From: Ignavibacteriales bacterium
Lineage (GTDB): Bacteria > Bacteroidota > Ignavibacteria > Ignavibacteriales > Ignavibacteriaceae
Direction of reading: 5' to 3'
NCBI GenBank assembly: GCA_003538625.1
Contig: DPRR01000028.1
Span: 1-64,000 of the forward strand
Length of the DNA stretch: 64,000 bases
Positions 7,888 to 16,405 of this stretch are shown one piece after another. The notes under the pieces were generated by a model, which was given only the letters and a program-made list of their open reading frames with translations, ran no database searches and was not told the DNA's origin. Each line of letters starts with the position of its first letter. Position 1 is the stretch's first letter. Made by a program: the position numbers and the translations under genes.

Positions 7888-9189
7888 ATGGAAAACATGC
7901 CTGCTGTTGAAATACCGCTTTTAAGTATGCTGCCATTTGTTTTAATGCTTTTATCAATTGCTATCTTTCCTTTATTCTGGAATCATTTTTGGGAAAAGAA
8001 TAAAAATAAACTGATGGTTGCAATTATTTTCAGCATCCCTGCAGTTATTTATTTATTAATGAGCGGTTTTTCTGAAAGACTAATTGAGACAATGTTGTTT
8101 GATTATGTACCTTTCTTAATTCTACTTGGAGCCTTGTTTACAATAACCGGGGGAATTTTTTTAACGGGCGATATTGAAGCAAAACCGAAAATAAACACTT
8201 TGTTCTTAGCCATTGGTGCTGTATTAGCTTCATTTATGGGTACTACGGGTGCAGCAATGTTATTGATTCGTCCCATTATACAAACGAATAAAGAAAGAAA
8301 ATTTAAGGTCCATACCATTTTGTTCTTTATTGGAATAGTTGCAAACTGCGGTGGGCTGCTTACTCCTCTTGGGGATCCGCCTTTGTTTATGATGTATTTA
8401 CGGGGTGCTCATTTTACCTGGTTTTTGCATTTATTACCCGAATGGTTTTTTACAAATGCTATTTTAATAATTATTTATTTCCTGGTTGATACTTATTACT
8501 ACAAAAAAGAACCTGTTGCAGCAATTGTTAGGGATGAAGCTAACATACGTCCAATAAAAATTGAAGGTAAAAGAAATTTTATATTTCTAATCGGTGTAGT
8601 GCTTGCAGTAGCATTTATAAATGAACAATATTTATCTTTCATTCACATCAATCCTTATTTCAAGTTTACTAGAGAGGCAGTAATTGTTTTTATGGCATTT
8701 TTATCAATGCAATTTACTCCAAAGCTTCTAAGAACATCTAATAACTTTACCTGGGGACCCATAGAAGAAGTTGCATATCTTTTTTTAGGAATTTTTATAA
8801 CTATGGTACCTGCTCTACTTTACCTTGAAGTGAACGCAAAACATTTGGGAGTACAAACAATCAATCAATTTTATTACTACACCGGATTGTTAAGCAGTTT
8901 TCTTGATAATACTCCAACTGCAGTAACTTTTCATTCGCTTGCACTTGGATTAGGCAATACAACAGGACCTTTAGTTGCCGGGATTCCGGAACCATTATTA
9001 AAAGGGATCTGTACAGCGGCAGTATTTTTCGGGTCTATGACTTATATAGGAAACGGTCCAAATTTTATGGTTAAAGCTGTTGCTGAAGAAAACAACATTA
9101 AGATGCCTGATTTTTTTAGCTACATGTTTAAGTTTTCTATTATAGTGCTTTTACCAATATTTATATTAACAGAATTATTATTTATATAA
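7888..9189 (+). CDS. Sodium:proton antiporter / CitMHS_2-type ion transporter
   Basis: A 433-residue inner-membrane protein with about 11-12 predicted spans. Features typical of the ion-transporter superfamily (NhaD/ArsB/CitMHS) are present: a half-site with GLLTPLGDPPLFMMYL near residue 150 and a second with FLDNTPTAVTFHSL in the C-terminal half, which are the two re-entrant hairpins in this fold. The closest description is the putative citrate/sodium antiporter family CitMHS_2; the ion carried cannot be told from sequence. The inorganic pyrophosphatase gene follows after four bases, so the two are probably cotranscribed. Confidence 0.85.
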   Translation: MENMPAVEIPLLSMLPFVLMLLSIAIFPLFWNHFWEKNKNKLMVAIIFSIPAVIYLLMSGFSERLIETMLFDYVPFLILLGALFTITGGIFLTGDIEAKPKINTLFLAIGAVLASFMGTTGAAMLLIRPIIQTNKERKFKVHTILFFIGIVANCGGLLTPLGDPPLFMMYLRGAHFTWFLHLLPEWFFTNAILIIIYFLVDTYYYKKEPVAAIVRDEANIRPIKIEGKRNFIFLIGVVLAVAFINEQYLSFIHINPYFKFTREAVIVFMAFLSMQFTPKLLRTSNNFTWGPIEEVAYLFLGIFITMVPALLYLEVNAKHLGVQTINQFYYYTGLLSSFLDNTPTAVTFHSLALGLGNTTGPLVAGIPEPLLKGICTAAVFFGSMTYIGNGPNFMVKAVAEENNIKMPDFFSYMFKFSIIVLLPIFILTELLFI

Positions 9190-9193
9190 CTTT

Positions 9194-9748
9194 ATGAAAA
9201 TTTATTCAGCAAATCCGTGGCACTCAGTACCGGCGGGAAAAAAGATTCCCGAAGTAGTAAATTCAATAATAGAGATCCCAAAAGGTTCAAAAGGCAAATA
9301 TGAACTTGATAAAGAAAGCGGTTTGTTAAGATTAGACCGGGTTCTTTATTCATCTGTTCATTATCCTGCCAACTATGGATTTATTCCACAGACATATTGT
9401 GATGATAAAGATCCATTGGATATACTTGTTATCTGTTCTATTGATGTTGATCCCTTGTGTATTATAGAATCCAGAGTTATTGGTGTAATGCATATGATTG
9501 ACGATGATGAGCAGGATGATAAAATTGTTGCTGTCGCAAATAATGATATGGCAGTTAATTACATTAATGATATTTCAGAATTGCCGCCGCATACTGTGGT
9601 TGAGTTGAGACGATTTTTTGAAGACTACAAAAAGCTTGAACATAAACAAGTTGTAGTAGAACAATTTCTCGGACGGGAGACAGCTTACAATATTATTAAC
9701 GAAGCCGTTGAACTTTACGCTAAGGAACGAGATAAATTAATAAAATAA
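9194..9748 (+). CDS. ppa: Inorganic pyrophosphatase, family I
   Basis: Hydrolyses pyrophosphate to two phosphates, pulling biosynthetic reactions forward in the cytoplasm. The 184 residues carry the family I signature DDKDPLD (70-76) with its metal-binding aspartates, plus the substrate-contacting GSKGKYE (31-37), HYPANYGFIP (56-65) and a later D-D-K-I-V-A-V. Length is typical. It starts four bases after the antiporter stop, consistent with a two-gene operon, and its stop is five bases from the end of the convergent exchanger gene. Confidence 0.97.
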   Translation: MKIYSANPWHSVPAGKKIPEVVNSIIEIPKGSKGKYELDKESGLLRLDRVLYSSVHYPANYGFIPQTYCDDKDPLDILVICSIDVDPLCIIESRVIGVMHMIDDDEQDDKIVAVANNDMAVNYINDISELPPHTVVELRRFFEDYKKLEHKQVVVEQFLGRETAYNIINEAVELYAKERDKLIK

Positions 9749-9753
9749 ATTTA

Positions 9754-10701
9754 TCAGGGAATTAAGTAATAAATATAACCTCCATATCCAGCAAGCAGTA
9801 AAGCACCTTCAAATCTGGATATTGAAAACCCAGTTCTGCTAAGTGGAAACAAAATGATTGCCGTAAACAACATTACTCCTAAATCAACATAGCTTATTCC
9901 AACAGAACTAATTGGAATTATTAGTGCCGTAATTCCCAATATTCCGAGAATATTAAAAATATTAGACCCAACTACGTTTCCAATAGCTATATCAGCTTCC
10001 TTTTTATATGCAGCAACTATTGAAGTTATTAGTTCCGGCAAACTTGTACCAATAGCTACAATAGTTAATCCAATTATTGCATCGCTTACATTAAATATCT
10101 TGGCAATTGCAACCGCACTTTGAACAAATAAATTAGCACCAAGTATCAATAATCCTAATCCTGCAATCATTAGAACAATAGAAACTGGAATTCCAAGTTT
10201 ACTTTTTAATCCCTCACTAAACTCAGAATCTATCTCGGGATTTTTTTCTTTTCGTGCTATCAAAACATTAACAACCAGGTAAACGACTAATCCAATTACA
10301 AAAACCAATCCATCAAAAAATCCTAACTCGCCATCAATTAATAACAATAGGAGTAAAATGCTTATTCCTATCATAATTGGTATTTCTCTCATTATCACTT
10401 TTGCGTGAACATCAAGTGGTCTTATCAATGCTGCAACACCAAGGATAAGGGCAATATTGGCAATGTTTGAACCCACTACATTACCTAAAGAAATTGAGCT
10501 GTTACCAAGAAGTGCGGCTTTAAGACTTACAACTAATTCGGGCGTACTTGTTCCAAAGGCTACCACGGTTAAACCTACTACAAGCGGAGTAATTCCAATT
10601 TTTATTGCGAGATTTGAACTGCCTCTAATTAAGCCTTCCGCACCGATAAATAGCATTATCAATCCGCCGATCAGGTATAATATTATTTCTATTCCTGTCA
10701 T
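9754..10701 (-). CDS. Calcium/sodium antiporter (CaCA family, YrbG-like)
   Basis: A 315-residue inner-membrane exchanger with about ten spans built from two homologous halves. The two alpha-repeats that form the ion-binding site are clear: GTSTPEL (50-56) followed by GNVVGSNIANI, and GTSLPEL (218-224) followed by GNVVGSNIFNI. This duplicated GTS-PE / GN-VGSN pattern is diagnostic of K-independent Ca/Na or Ca/H exchangers such as YrbG. The cytoplasmic loop about 150-168 is charged. It begins three bases before the stop of the zinc-ribbon gene, so the two share a transcript. Confidence 0.93.
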   Translation of the reverse strand: MTGIEIILYLIGGLIMLFIGAEGLIRGSSNLAIKIGITPLVVGLTVVAFGTSTPELVVSLKAALLGNSSISLGNVVGSNIANIALILGVAALIRPLDVHAKVIMREIPIMIGISILLLLLLIDGELGFFDGLVFVIGLVVYLVVNVLIARKEKNPEIDSEFSEGLKSKLGIPVSIVLMIAGLGLLILGANLFVQSAVAIAKIFNVSDAIIGLTIVAIGTSLPELITSIVAAYKKEADIAIGNVVGSNIFNILGILGITALIIPISSVGISYVDLGVMLFTAIILFPLSRTGFSISRFEGALLLAGYGGYIYYLIP

Positions 10702-10704
10702 AAA

Positions 10705-10983
10705 TTAAAAATCAAATAAGTCATTAAAGAAGGATTTTCTTTTGTTTCTTTTATAGTAATCGTCATCATATTTTTTATCAGAATAATGTTTTGTATCATC
10801 GTATCGTTTATCATCGAAAGATTTAGATTTCTCATTGTCAAAAACTTCATTTGATCGATCGATTATTTTATCCAGTTCTCCGCGATCAAGCCAAACACCA
10901 CGGCATTTTGGGCAATAATCAATTTCAACACCTTGTCTTTCAGAAATTACAAGACTGGTTTCGCTACAAACAGGACAGTTCAT
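10705..10983 (-). CDS. TFIIB-type zinc-ribbon protein
   Basis: A 92-residue protein with an N-terminal zinc ribbon: C3-x2-C6 and C24-x2-C27, followed by RGVWLDRGELDKII, the signature of the zf-TFIIB family. The second half (49-92) is a charged, Asp/Lys/Tyr-rich tail that is probably disordered and ends in FFNDLFDF. Members of the family are small and of unknown role. It is upstream of the Ca/Na antiporter gene in the same transcript. Confidence 0.85.
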   Translation of the reverse strand: MNCPVCSETSLVISERQGVEIDYCPKCRGVWLDRGELDKIIDRSNEVFDNEKSKSFDDKRYDDTKHYSDKKYDDDYYKRNKRKSFFNDLFDF

Positions 10984-11061
10984 TTTTGTTCCTTTCTCTT
11001 TTTATTATGAAACTAAATGAGCAGCAAAAAAGTTCATTAAAAAGAGAATTAAATATCAACA

Positions 11062-12279
11062 CTATTTGATAATATCAATCAAATAAACTTTATCATTTCT
11101 TCTAACGAGTGAAGGAACCTTTAGGGTAATTTCATCACCTCTGTTTGCAATTGAGTTTTCTTTATCATTAACAGAAAATTTTTCTAATTTGATATCAAGC
11201 ACGCCTGTCGTTTCACCCATAATCAATATTTCATCATCTACTTTTATTTGACCTGATTCTATTAAAATATGTGCTACTTCAATTTCTTTATAATAATTCA
11301 AAATTTTGCCAACATACGATTTGCGAGTCGTGGCTTTGCTTCCCTCAACACCGGCGTATTCTTCAGAGCTTGGAATATCGAAATAAAATCCGGACGAGAA
11401 TCCACGATTGTAAACTTTTTCTAATTCAGTTAGTAATTCCTTTTTCTTTTCTTTGGTAAGATTACCCTCAAAGTATAGATCAATAGCTTGTCTATAAACC
11501 GACACAACTTTAGCTACATATTCTGGTGCGCGTTTTCTTCCTTCAATTTTAAAAGAATCTATTCCTGCCTCAATTAGCTGATCAATAAATTCAATTGTGC
11601 AGAGATCTTTTGGAGACATTATATAATCCTCGCCGATAACTAATGATTTATCTATCGCCGGATCATAAACTTCATATTCTCTTCTACATGGCTGAATGCA
11701 TTCACCGCGATTAGCACTTTTGCCAAATAAATGATGACTCATAAAACATCTGCCACTGACTGCAATACACATAGCACCGTGAACAAATGCTTCTATCTCT
11801 AAATCAGTTTTAGCTCTTATCTTTTTAATTTCATCCAAAGAACATTCACGTGCGAGAACAATTCTTACTGCTCCCATTCTCTTATATACATCCGCAGCAA
11901 GAGAATTTGATATTGAACTTTGAGTTGATATACAAAATGGGAATTCGTGTTTATAACATAAATCTGCAACTGCAAGATCAGAGCAGATAATTCTATCAAC
12001 TCCATTTTTTTTTGCTGCAATAATTATTTCTTCAAGTTCCTCTAACTCTTCTTCAAAAATGATTGTGTTAAGTGTGAGGTAAGTTAAAACTTTATGTTCT
12101 TTACAGAATGAAATTATCTCATGAAGTTGATCAACAGTAAAGTTAGCGGCTTTTGCGCGCATATTAAGTTTATCTAACCCAAAATAAACCGCATCTGCAC
12201 CATTGCTAACAGCAGCTCGCAGCATTGTCCAATCCCCTGCGGGAGCCATTAGTTCTGGTTTTTGTTTACTTTTAATCAT
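11062..12279 (-). CDS. U32 family protein, TrhP (YegQ)-like tRNA uridine hydroxylation factor
   Basis: U32 proteins of this type (TrhP) work in prephenate-dependent 5-hydroxylation of uridine 34 in tRNA and carry an iron-sulfur cluster; others were first called collagenases. The 405 residues open with KPELMAPAGDW and hold four cysteines (C171, C178, C194, C198) in the GAMC-SGRC-GEC-PC arrangement of the cluster-binding U32 domain. IEGRKR and a C-terminal beta-barrel follow. I chose the ATG at 12279: an earlier ATG at 12309 would add ten residues encoded partly inside an intergenic palindromic repeat. TrhP versus another U32 subfamily is not settled. TrhO, which makes the same modification from oxygen, lies at 25.8 kb. 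Confidence 0.85.
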   Translation of the reverse strand: MIKSKQKPELMAPAGDWTMLRAAVSNGADAVYFGLDKLNMRAKAANFTVDQLHEIISFCKEHKVLTYLTLNTIIFEEELEELEEIIIAAKKNGVDRIICSDLAVADLCYKHEFPFCISTQSSISNSLAADVYKRMGAVRIVLARECSLDEIKKIRAKTDLEIEAFVHGAMCIAVSGRCFMSHHLFGKSANRGECIQPCRREYEVYDPAIDKSLVIGEDYIMSPKDLCTIEFIDQLIEAGIDSFKIEGRKRAPEYVAKVVSVYRQAIDLYFEGNLTKEKKKELLTELEKVYNRGFSSGFYFDIPSSEEYAGVEGSKATTRKSYVGKILNYYKEIEVAHILIESGQIKVDDEILIMGETTGVLDIKLEKFSVNDKENSIANRGDEITLKVPSLVRRNDKVYLIDIIK

Positions 12280-12290
12280 AAGGTTATAGG

Positions 12291-12368
12291 AATAGAACGC
12301 GGATAACACGGATTTACACTGATTTAATCAGTGGAAATCCGTTTAATCCGCGTCATCCGTGTGCTATT
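12291..12368. repeat. 78-bp imperfect palindrome with GCGGAT/ACGGAT units
   Basis: The two arms, AATAG...CACTGATT and AATCAGTG...CTATT, are imperfect inverted copies around 12325. Each carries repeated CGGAT blocks (CGCGGAT, ACACGGAT). It fills the gap between the pepT stop and the U32 start. This looks like a dispersed intergenic repeat and could also act as a processing site or terminator in the mRNA from pepT to the U32 gene. Confidence 0.75.
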
Positions 12369-12371
12369 GTG

Positions 12372-13619
12372 TTAAGCTTTTTCTTCCCAGACTTTTGCAA
12401 CTTCTACAATTGTCTTAACAGCCATTTCCATATCCTGAATAGCTACCCATTCGAGTTGAGAATGAAAACTATGTTCACCTGCAAAAATGTTTGGTGTTGG
12501 TAATCCCATAAAAGATAACCGTGAACCATCTGTGCCGCCGCGTATTGGGTGCATGATTGGTTTTATTCCAAGTCGCTCCATTGCAATGATTGCATAATCA
12601 TTAACGTGCGGATGTTTATCTAACACTTCTTTCATATTTCTGTATTGCTCAATTACCTGAAATTCCATTCTTGAGCCCGGGAATTGAATGACTACTTCTT
12701 CGGCCAATTTTTTAAGCATCTCTTCATAATCTTTTAATTTTGCAGTTTCAAAATCGCGAATAATAAATTTTAATGTAGTTAATTCTTCGTTTCCATTAAA
12801 TGAACCGCAATGTACATATCCTTCTCTGCCATCAGTAGTTTCTGGTGAGAGTATACCTTTGGGAAGATTATCAATAAAATGTGAGGCAACTTTTATTGAA
12901 TTTATCATTATGTTTTTTGCATATCCGGGATGAATATTTTTTCCAAAGAATTTAATAACAACAGCATCAGCAGAAAAGGTTTCTGTTTCAAGCTCTCCAA
13001 GACTCGAGCCATCAATGGTATAAGCATACTTTGCACCGAGTTTTTTAAGATCTATTTTTTCAGTGCCCCGTCCAACTTCTTCATCAGGTGTAAAACAAAC
13101 TTTGATGTCGCCATGTTTTATTTCAGGATGAGTTAATAAGTAATTGATTGCATCTACTATTTCTGCAACACCAGCTTTATTGTCTGCCCCAAGCAATGTG
13201 GAACCGTCTGTGGTAATGATATCAAATCCAATCATATTTTTTAGATCAGGATTATCATTTACCGTAATTACTAATCCATCATTTTCCAGTTTTATATCCC
13301 CGCCCTGATAATTTTTTCTGATCATAGGTTTAACATCTTTACCGATTACCGCAGGAGAAGTATCAACGTGAGCGATGAAAGCAATAGGGTCAACTTTTTT
13401 TGTTGTGTTTGATGGGAGCGTAGCCATTACATATCCCCACTCATCCATATGAGCATCTTTTAATCCCAACGCTTTTAATTCTTCTGCAAGATCTTTTGAA
13501 AGAATTTTTTGTTTGTCTGTGGATGGAAATGAAGTTGATTCTTCATCTGATTGAGTATCGTATTTAACATACTTTAAAAATCTGTCAACGCTTGTGAATT
13601 TATAATTAGAATCGAACAT
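12372..13619 (-). CDS. pepT: Peptidase T (tripeptide aminopeptidase)
   Basis: A cytoplasmic zinc metallopeptidase of the M20 family that releases the N-terminal residue from tripeptides. The 415 residues match the family length. Metal ligands and catalytic residues are recognisable in AHVDTSP, GADNKAG, the catalytic acid in DEEVGRG, and the IRGGTDGS and PNIFAGEHSFHS motifs near the C-terminus. The gene starts 33 bases after the gmd stop on the same strand, so it may be read with the polysaccharide genes. Confidence 0.96.
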   Translation of the reverse strand: MFDSNYKFTSVDRFLKYVKYDTQSDEESTSFPSTDKQKILSKDLAEELKALGLKDAHMDEWGYVMATLPSNTTKKVDPIAFIAHVDTSPAVIGKDVKPMIRKNYQGGDIKLENDGLVITVNDNPDLKNMIGFDIITTDGSTLLGADNKAGVAEIVDAINYLLTHPEIKHGDIKVCFTPDEEVGRGTEKIDLKKLGAKYAYTIDGSSLGELETETFSADAVVIKFFGKNIHPGYAKNIMINSIKVASHFIDNLPKGILSPETTDGREGYVHCGSFNGNEELTTLKFIIRDFETAKLKDYEEMLKKLAEEVVIQFPGSRMEFQVIEQYRNMKEVLDKHPHVNDYAIIAMERLGIKPIMHPIRGGTDGSRLSFMGLPTPNIFAGEHSFHSQLEWVAIQDMEMAVKTIVEVAKVWEEKA

Positions 13620-13652
13620 GTTAACCTCGCATAATTAATGAAATAAAACTTT

Positions 13653-14786
13653 TTAGTATCCTCTTCTTAAAACTTTATCCATATCAGATTTTATCATAAT
13701 CTGAACAAGATCTTCAAACTTTGTTTTGGCTTTCCAGCCCAATAGTTTTTTTGCTTTTGCAGGATCACCTATCAATAAATCCACTTCCGTTGGACGATAA
13801 TAATTTGGATCTATTGTTACAACAGTATTACCTTTTTTCAATTTAGTTGTAAAATCGAATTTATAAAATCTGGAGTTCTTATTAAAGTTTATAAGCGATT
13901 TTGCTTTATCAAAATCAATCTTACCGATAACTCCCTTTTCGTTTACTCCTTTACCTTTCCATTCCAAATCTATTCCAAGATGTTTAAATGTCAATTCGAC
14001 AAATTGCTTTACAGTGTTAGTTTGTCCCGTCGCTAAAACAAAATCTTCAGCTTTTTTATACTGAAGTATTCTCCACATTCCTTCGCAGTATTCAGGTGCA
14101 AAACCCCAATCACGTTTTGCATCAAGATTACCGAGAGAAAGATTGGATTGCAAACCTGCTGTAATTCTGGAAGCAGCACGAGTAATTTTTCTAGTTACAA
14201 ATGTTTCGCCGCGTTTAGGTGATTCGTGATTAAACAATATTCCGTTGCAGGCAAACAGATCATACGCTTCTCGGTAGTTTACAATTATCCAGTAACCATA
14301 AAGTTTTGCAACTCCGTAAGGTGAGCGTGGATAGAACGGTGTTTTTTCACTTTGAGGAACTTCCTGCACCTTCCCAAAAAGTTCTGATGTGGAGGCTTGA
14401 TAGAATTTTACTTTTCGTAATCCAACCTCACGTATAGCATCCAAAAATCTTAGTGTTCCAAGTGCATCAACTTGAGCTGTGTAATCAGGCACCTCAAAAG
14501 AAACTTTTACGTGACTTTGTGCTGCAAGGTTGTAAATTTCATCCGGCTGAATTTTTTCAAGCAAACGGTTTAAGTTGCTTGTATCTACAAGATCACCATA
14601 ATGAAGAAATAATTTTTTATTTAGAATAGCCTTATTTTCATATAAATGATCAATTCTTCCCGTATTAAAGGAACTGCTTCTTCTTATTATCCCGTGAACT
14701 TCGTATCCTTTTTCAAGAAGTATTTCAGTTAGATAACTTCCATCCTGACCTGTTATTCCAGTTATTAAAGCTTTCATATTCACCAA
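13653..14786 (-). CDS. gmd: GDP-mannose 4,6-dehydratase
   Basis: Converts GDP-D-mannose to GDP-4-keto-6-deoxymannose, the first step towards GDP-L-fucose. The 377-residue short-chain dehydrogenase fold is clear: NADP-binding GITGQDGSYL near the start, the substrate loop RRSSSFNTGRIDHLY, the catalytic Tyr-x3-Lys in SPYGVAKLYGYW, and FNHESPKRGETFVTRKI. The next step is done by fcl two genes upstream. A four-helix-bundle gene interrupts what is usually a direct gmd-fcl pair. Confidence 0.97.
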   Translation of the reverse strand: MVNMKALITGITGQDGSYLTEILLEKGYEVHGIIRRSSSFNTGRIDHLYENKAILNKKLFLHYGDLVDTSNLNRLLEKIQPDEIYNLAAQSHVKVSFEVPDYTAQVDALGTLRFLDAIREVGLRKVKFYQASTSELFGKVQEVPQSEKTPFYPRSPYGVAKLYGYWIIVNYREAYDLFACNGILFNHESPKRGETFVTRKITRAASRITAGLQSNLSLGNLDAKRDWGFAPEYCEGMWRILQYKKAEDFVLATGQTNTVKQFVELTFKHLGIDLEWKGKGVNEKGVIGKIDFDKAKSLINFNKNSRFYKFDFTTKLKKGNTVVTIDPNYYRPTEVDLLIGDPAKAKKLLGWKAKTKFEDLVQIMIKSDMDKVLRRGY

Positions 14787-14842
14787 TTAAAAATATGTTT
14801 AGTGATTCTTTAACTATAGTAATCTATTTTATTATATAAACC

Positions 14843-14864
14843 GCATGAATGCATGAATGCATGA
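14843..14864. repeat. Octamer array GCATGAAT, left side of the four-helix-bundle gene
   Basis: GCATGAAT repeated 2.75 times. It ends one base before the stop codon of the four-helix-bundle gene. Its reverse complement is the unit of the longer array at 15380-15432, so the gene is bracketed by inverted arrays. Confidence 0.85.
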
Positions 14865-14865
14865 T

Positions 14866-15327
14866 TTATTCAATACTGCCATACTTTTCAACTATCTCTC
14901 GAAGTACATAATCATTTTTCCATTCGGTTGGATTAATTTTTGAAATCATTGATTTATTAAATTGAATTAATTTGTTTTCTAATGAATAATGTTTTTTATC
15001 ATATTCATCAAACCAACTCCTATCTATATCTGCTGAAGAGTGTAAAGAAAATAGTTGTGTATAATTCTCAGATAGTGATGATAAAGCAATATTTACAAAA
15101 TTAATGTTCTCTTTAATTGAACGTCTACTATAGCCTTCTGCAACGTTGGAAGGGCAGGATAAAATTGAATCTTCTATCTGAGCTTTGACTTTAAATGGAA
15201 TAGAATCAATAGATTTCAATTTCTTTCGTACTAAAACAAAAAGCTCAATCCCTTCTTGCCAAACTTCAAGTTTTCGATACCCTCTATTTATGTTTCTATT
15301 TCTATTTAAAATTTCTTGGTCTAACAT
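14866..15327 (-). CDS. Four-helix bundle protein (23S rRNA intervening-sequence / Avd-like family)
   Basis: A 153-residue, all-helical protein with the family hallmarks YRKLEVWQEGIELF (17-30), a central SCPSNVAEGYSRRS, and ALSSLSENYTQL. The family (TIGR02436) is found inside intervening sequences of 23S rRNA genes, in diversity-generating retroelements (Avd), and as many free-standing copies of unknown role. It forms pentamers in known cases. Here it sits between gmd and fcl, with octamer repeat arrays on both sides in inverted orientation, which suggests it arrived as a small cassette. It has nothing obvious to do with sugar metabolism. Confidence 0.88.
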   Translation of the reverse strand: MLDQEILNRNRNINRGYRKLEVWQEGIELFVLVRKKLKSIDSIPFKVKAQIEDSILSCPSNVAEGYSRRSIKENINFVNIALSSLSENYTQLFSLHSSADIDRSWFDEYDKKHYSLENKLIQFNKSMISKINPTEWKNDYVLREIVEKYGSIE

Positions 15328-15379
15328 CTAATTTCCAAATAAATATTTTTGAAAAACAATTGCAAAATAATTATTCCAC

Positions 15380-15432
15380 CATGCATTCATACAATCATGC
15401 ATTCGTGCATTCAAGCAATCACGCATTCATGC
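15380..15432. repeat. Octamer array ATGCATTC, right side of the four-helix-bundle gene
   Basis: Six consecutive 8-base units beginning at 15381: ATGCATTC, ATACAATC, ATGCATTC, GTGCATTC, AAGCAATC, ACGCATTC, then ATGCC. They are imperfect copies of the reverse complement of the array at 14843. The array separates the four-helix-bundle start from the fcl stop. Confidence 0.85.
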
Positions 15433-15442
15433 CAACATTAAT

Positions 15443-16399
15443 TCATAACTTATTTTTTATAAACCATTGATACGTTTTAGTTATACCCTCGTAGAGTTCT
15501 GTTTTATGTTTCCAGCCAAGCGAATTTATTCTTGTTACATCCATCAGTTTCCTTGGTGTACCATCCGGTTTAGATGAGTCATAAACTATCTTTCCATCAA
15601 ATCCGGTTATCTCAGCTATCAGTTTTGCAAGATCAGAAATTGAAATGTCTTTGCCGGTGCCAACATTAAGATGAGTAATTCCATTATCATAAAGGTCTTT
15701 GGCTTCTATATTTTCCATCATAAATACAATTGCGTTTGCAAGATCTTCAACATACATAAATTCACGCAAAGGATTTCCCGTTCCCCAGATGGTAACAGAA
15801 TCTTTTCCCTGAACTTTTGCTTCGTGAAATTTTCTAATTAGTGCCGGAAGGACGTGTGATGTTTCTAAATTAAAATTATCATTAGGTCCGTAAAGATTAG
15901 TTGGCATTGCTGAGATAAAGTTACAATTGTATTGCCGATAATAATTTTCGCACAATTTTATTCCGGCTATTTTAGCAATAGCATATGGTTCATTTGTAAA
16001 TTCAAGATAATCTGATAAAAGATATTCTTCCTTTAACGGTTGAGGTGCCAGCTTTGGATAAATGCATGAACTACCAAGAAATACAACTTTTTCAACTTTA
16101 TTTAAAAATGATGCATGAATAAGATTGGCTTCAATCATTAAATTATCATACAAAAATTCTGCACGGTAAGTGTTATTAGCTAAAATTCCTCCAACCTTTG
16201 CTGCTGCAATAATTACAACTTCTGGTTTTGCTTCACTAAAGAATTCTTCAACCGATGATTGGTTTCTTAAATCAAGTTCAGAAAGTTCTTTATGGATAAT
16301 TTTTTTATATCCAAGATTTTCAAACTCTCTAAAAATTGCAGAACCTACCATTCCATTGTGTCCTGCAAGATATATTTTCTTATCTACTAAGTTTTTCAT
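15443..16399 (-). CDS. fcl: GDP-L-fucose synthase
   Basis: Epimerises and reduces GDP-4-keto-6-deoxymannose to GDP-L-fucose using NADPH. The 318 residues show the NADP-binding GHNGMVGSA near the N-terminus, LGSSCIYPK, the catalytic Tyr-x3-Lys in EPYAIAKIAG, and the substrate-region MPTNLYGPNDNF, all typical of the family. Length is normal. It starts six bases before the stop of the Wzi-like gene, in the same transcript, and works with gmd downstream to feed fucose into a surface polysaccharide. Confidence 0.97.
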   Translation of the reverse strand: MKNLVDKKIYLAGHNGMVGSAIFREFENLGYKKIIHKELSELDLRNQSSVEEFFSEAKPEVVIIAAAKVGGILANNTYRAEFLYDNLMIEANLIHASFLNKVEKVVFLGSSCIYPKLAPQPLKEEYLLSDYLEFTNEPYAIAKIAGIKLCENYYRQYNCNFISAMPTNLYGPNDNFNLETSHVLPALIRKFHEAKVQGKDSVTIWGTGNPLREFMYVEDLANAIVFMMENIEAKDLYDNGITHLNVGTGKDISISDLAKLIAEITGFDGKIVYDSSKPDGTPRKLMDVTRINSLGWKHKTELYEGITKTYQWFIKNKL

Positions 16400-16405
16400 T
16401 AACTC

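Noticed and set aside
7719..7910. A 63-codon + strand frame before the antiporter gene
   Set aside because: It overlaps the antiporter start by 23 bases, has no family look and no ribosome site; it lies where promoters are needed.
15380..15432. Octamer array as a CRISPR fragment
   Set aside because: Units are 8 bases and directly tandem, with no spacers.
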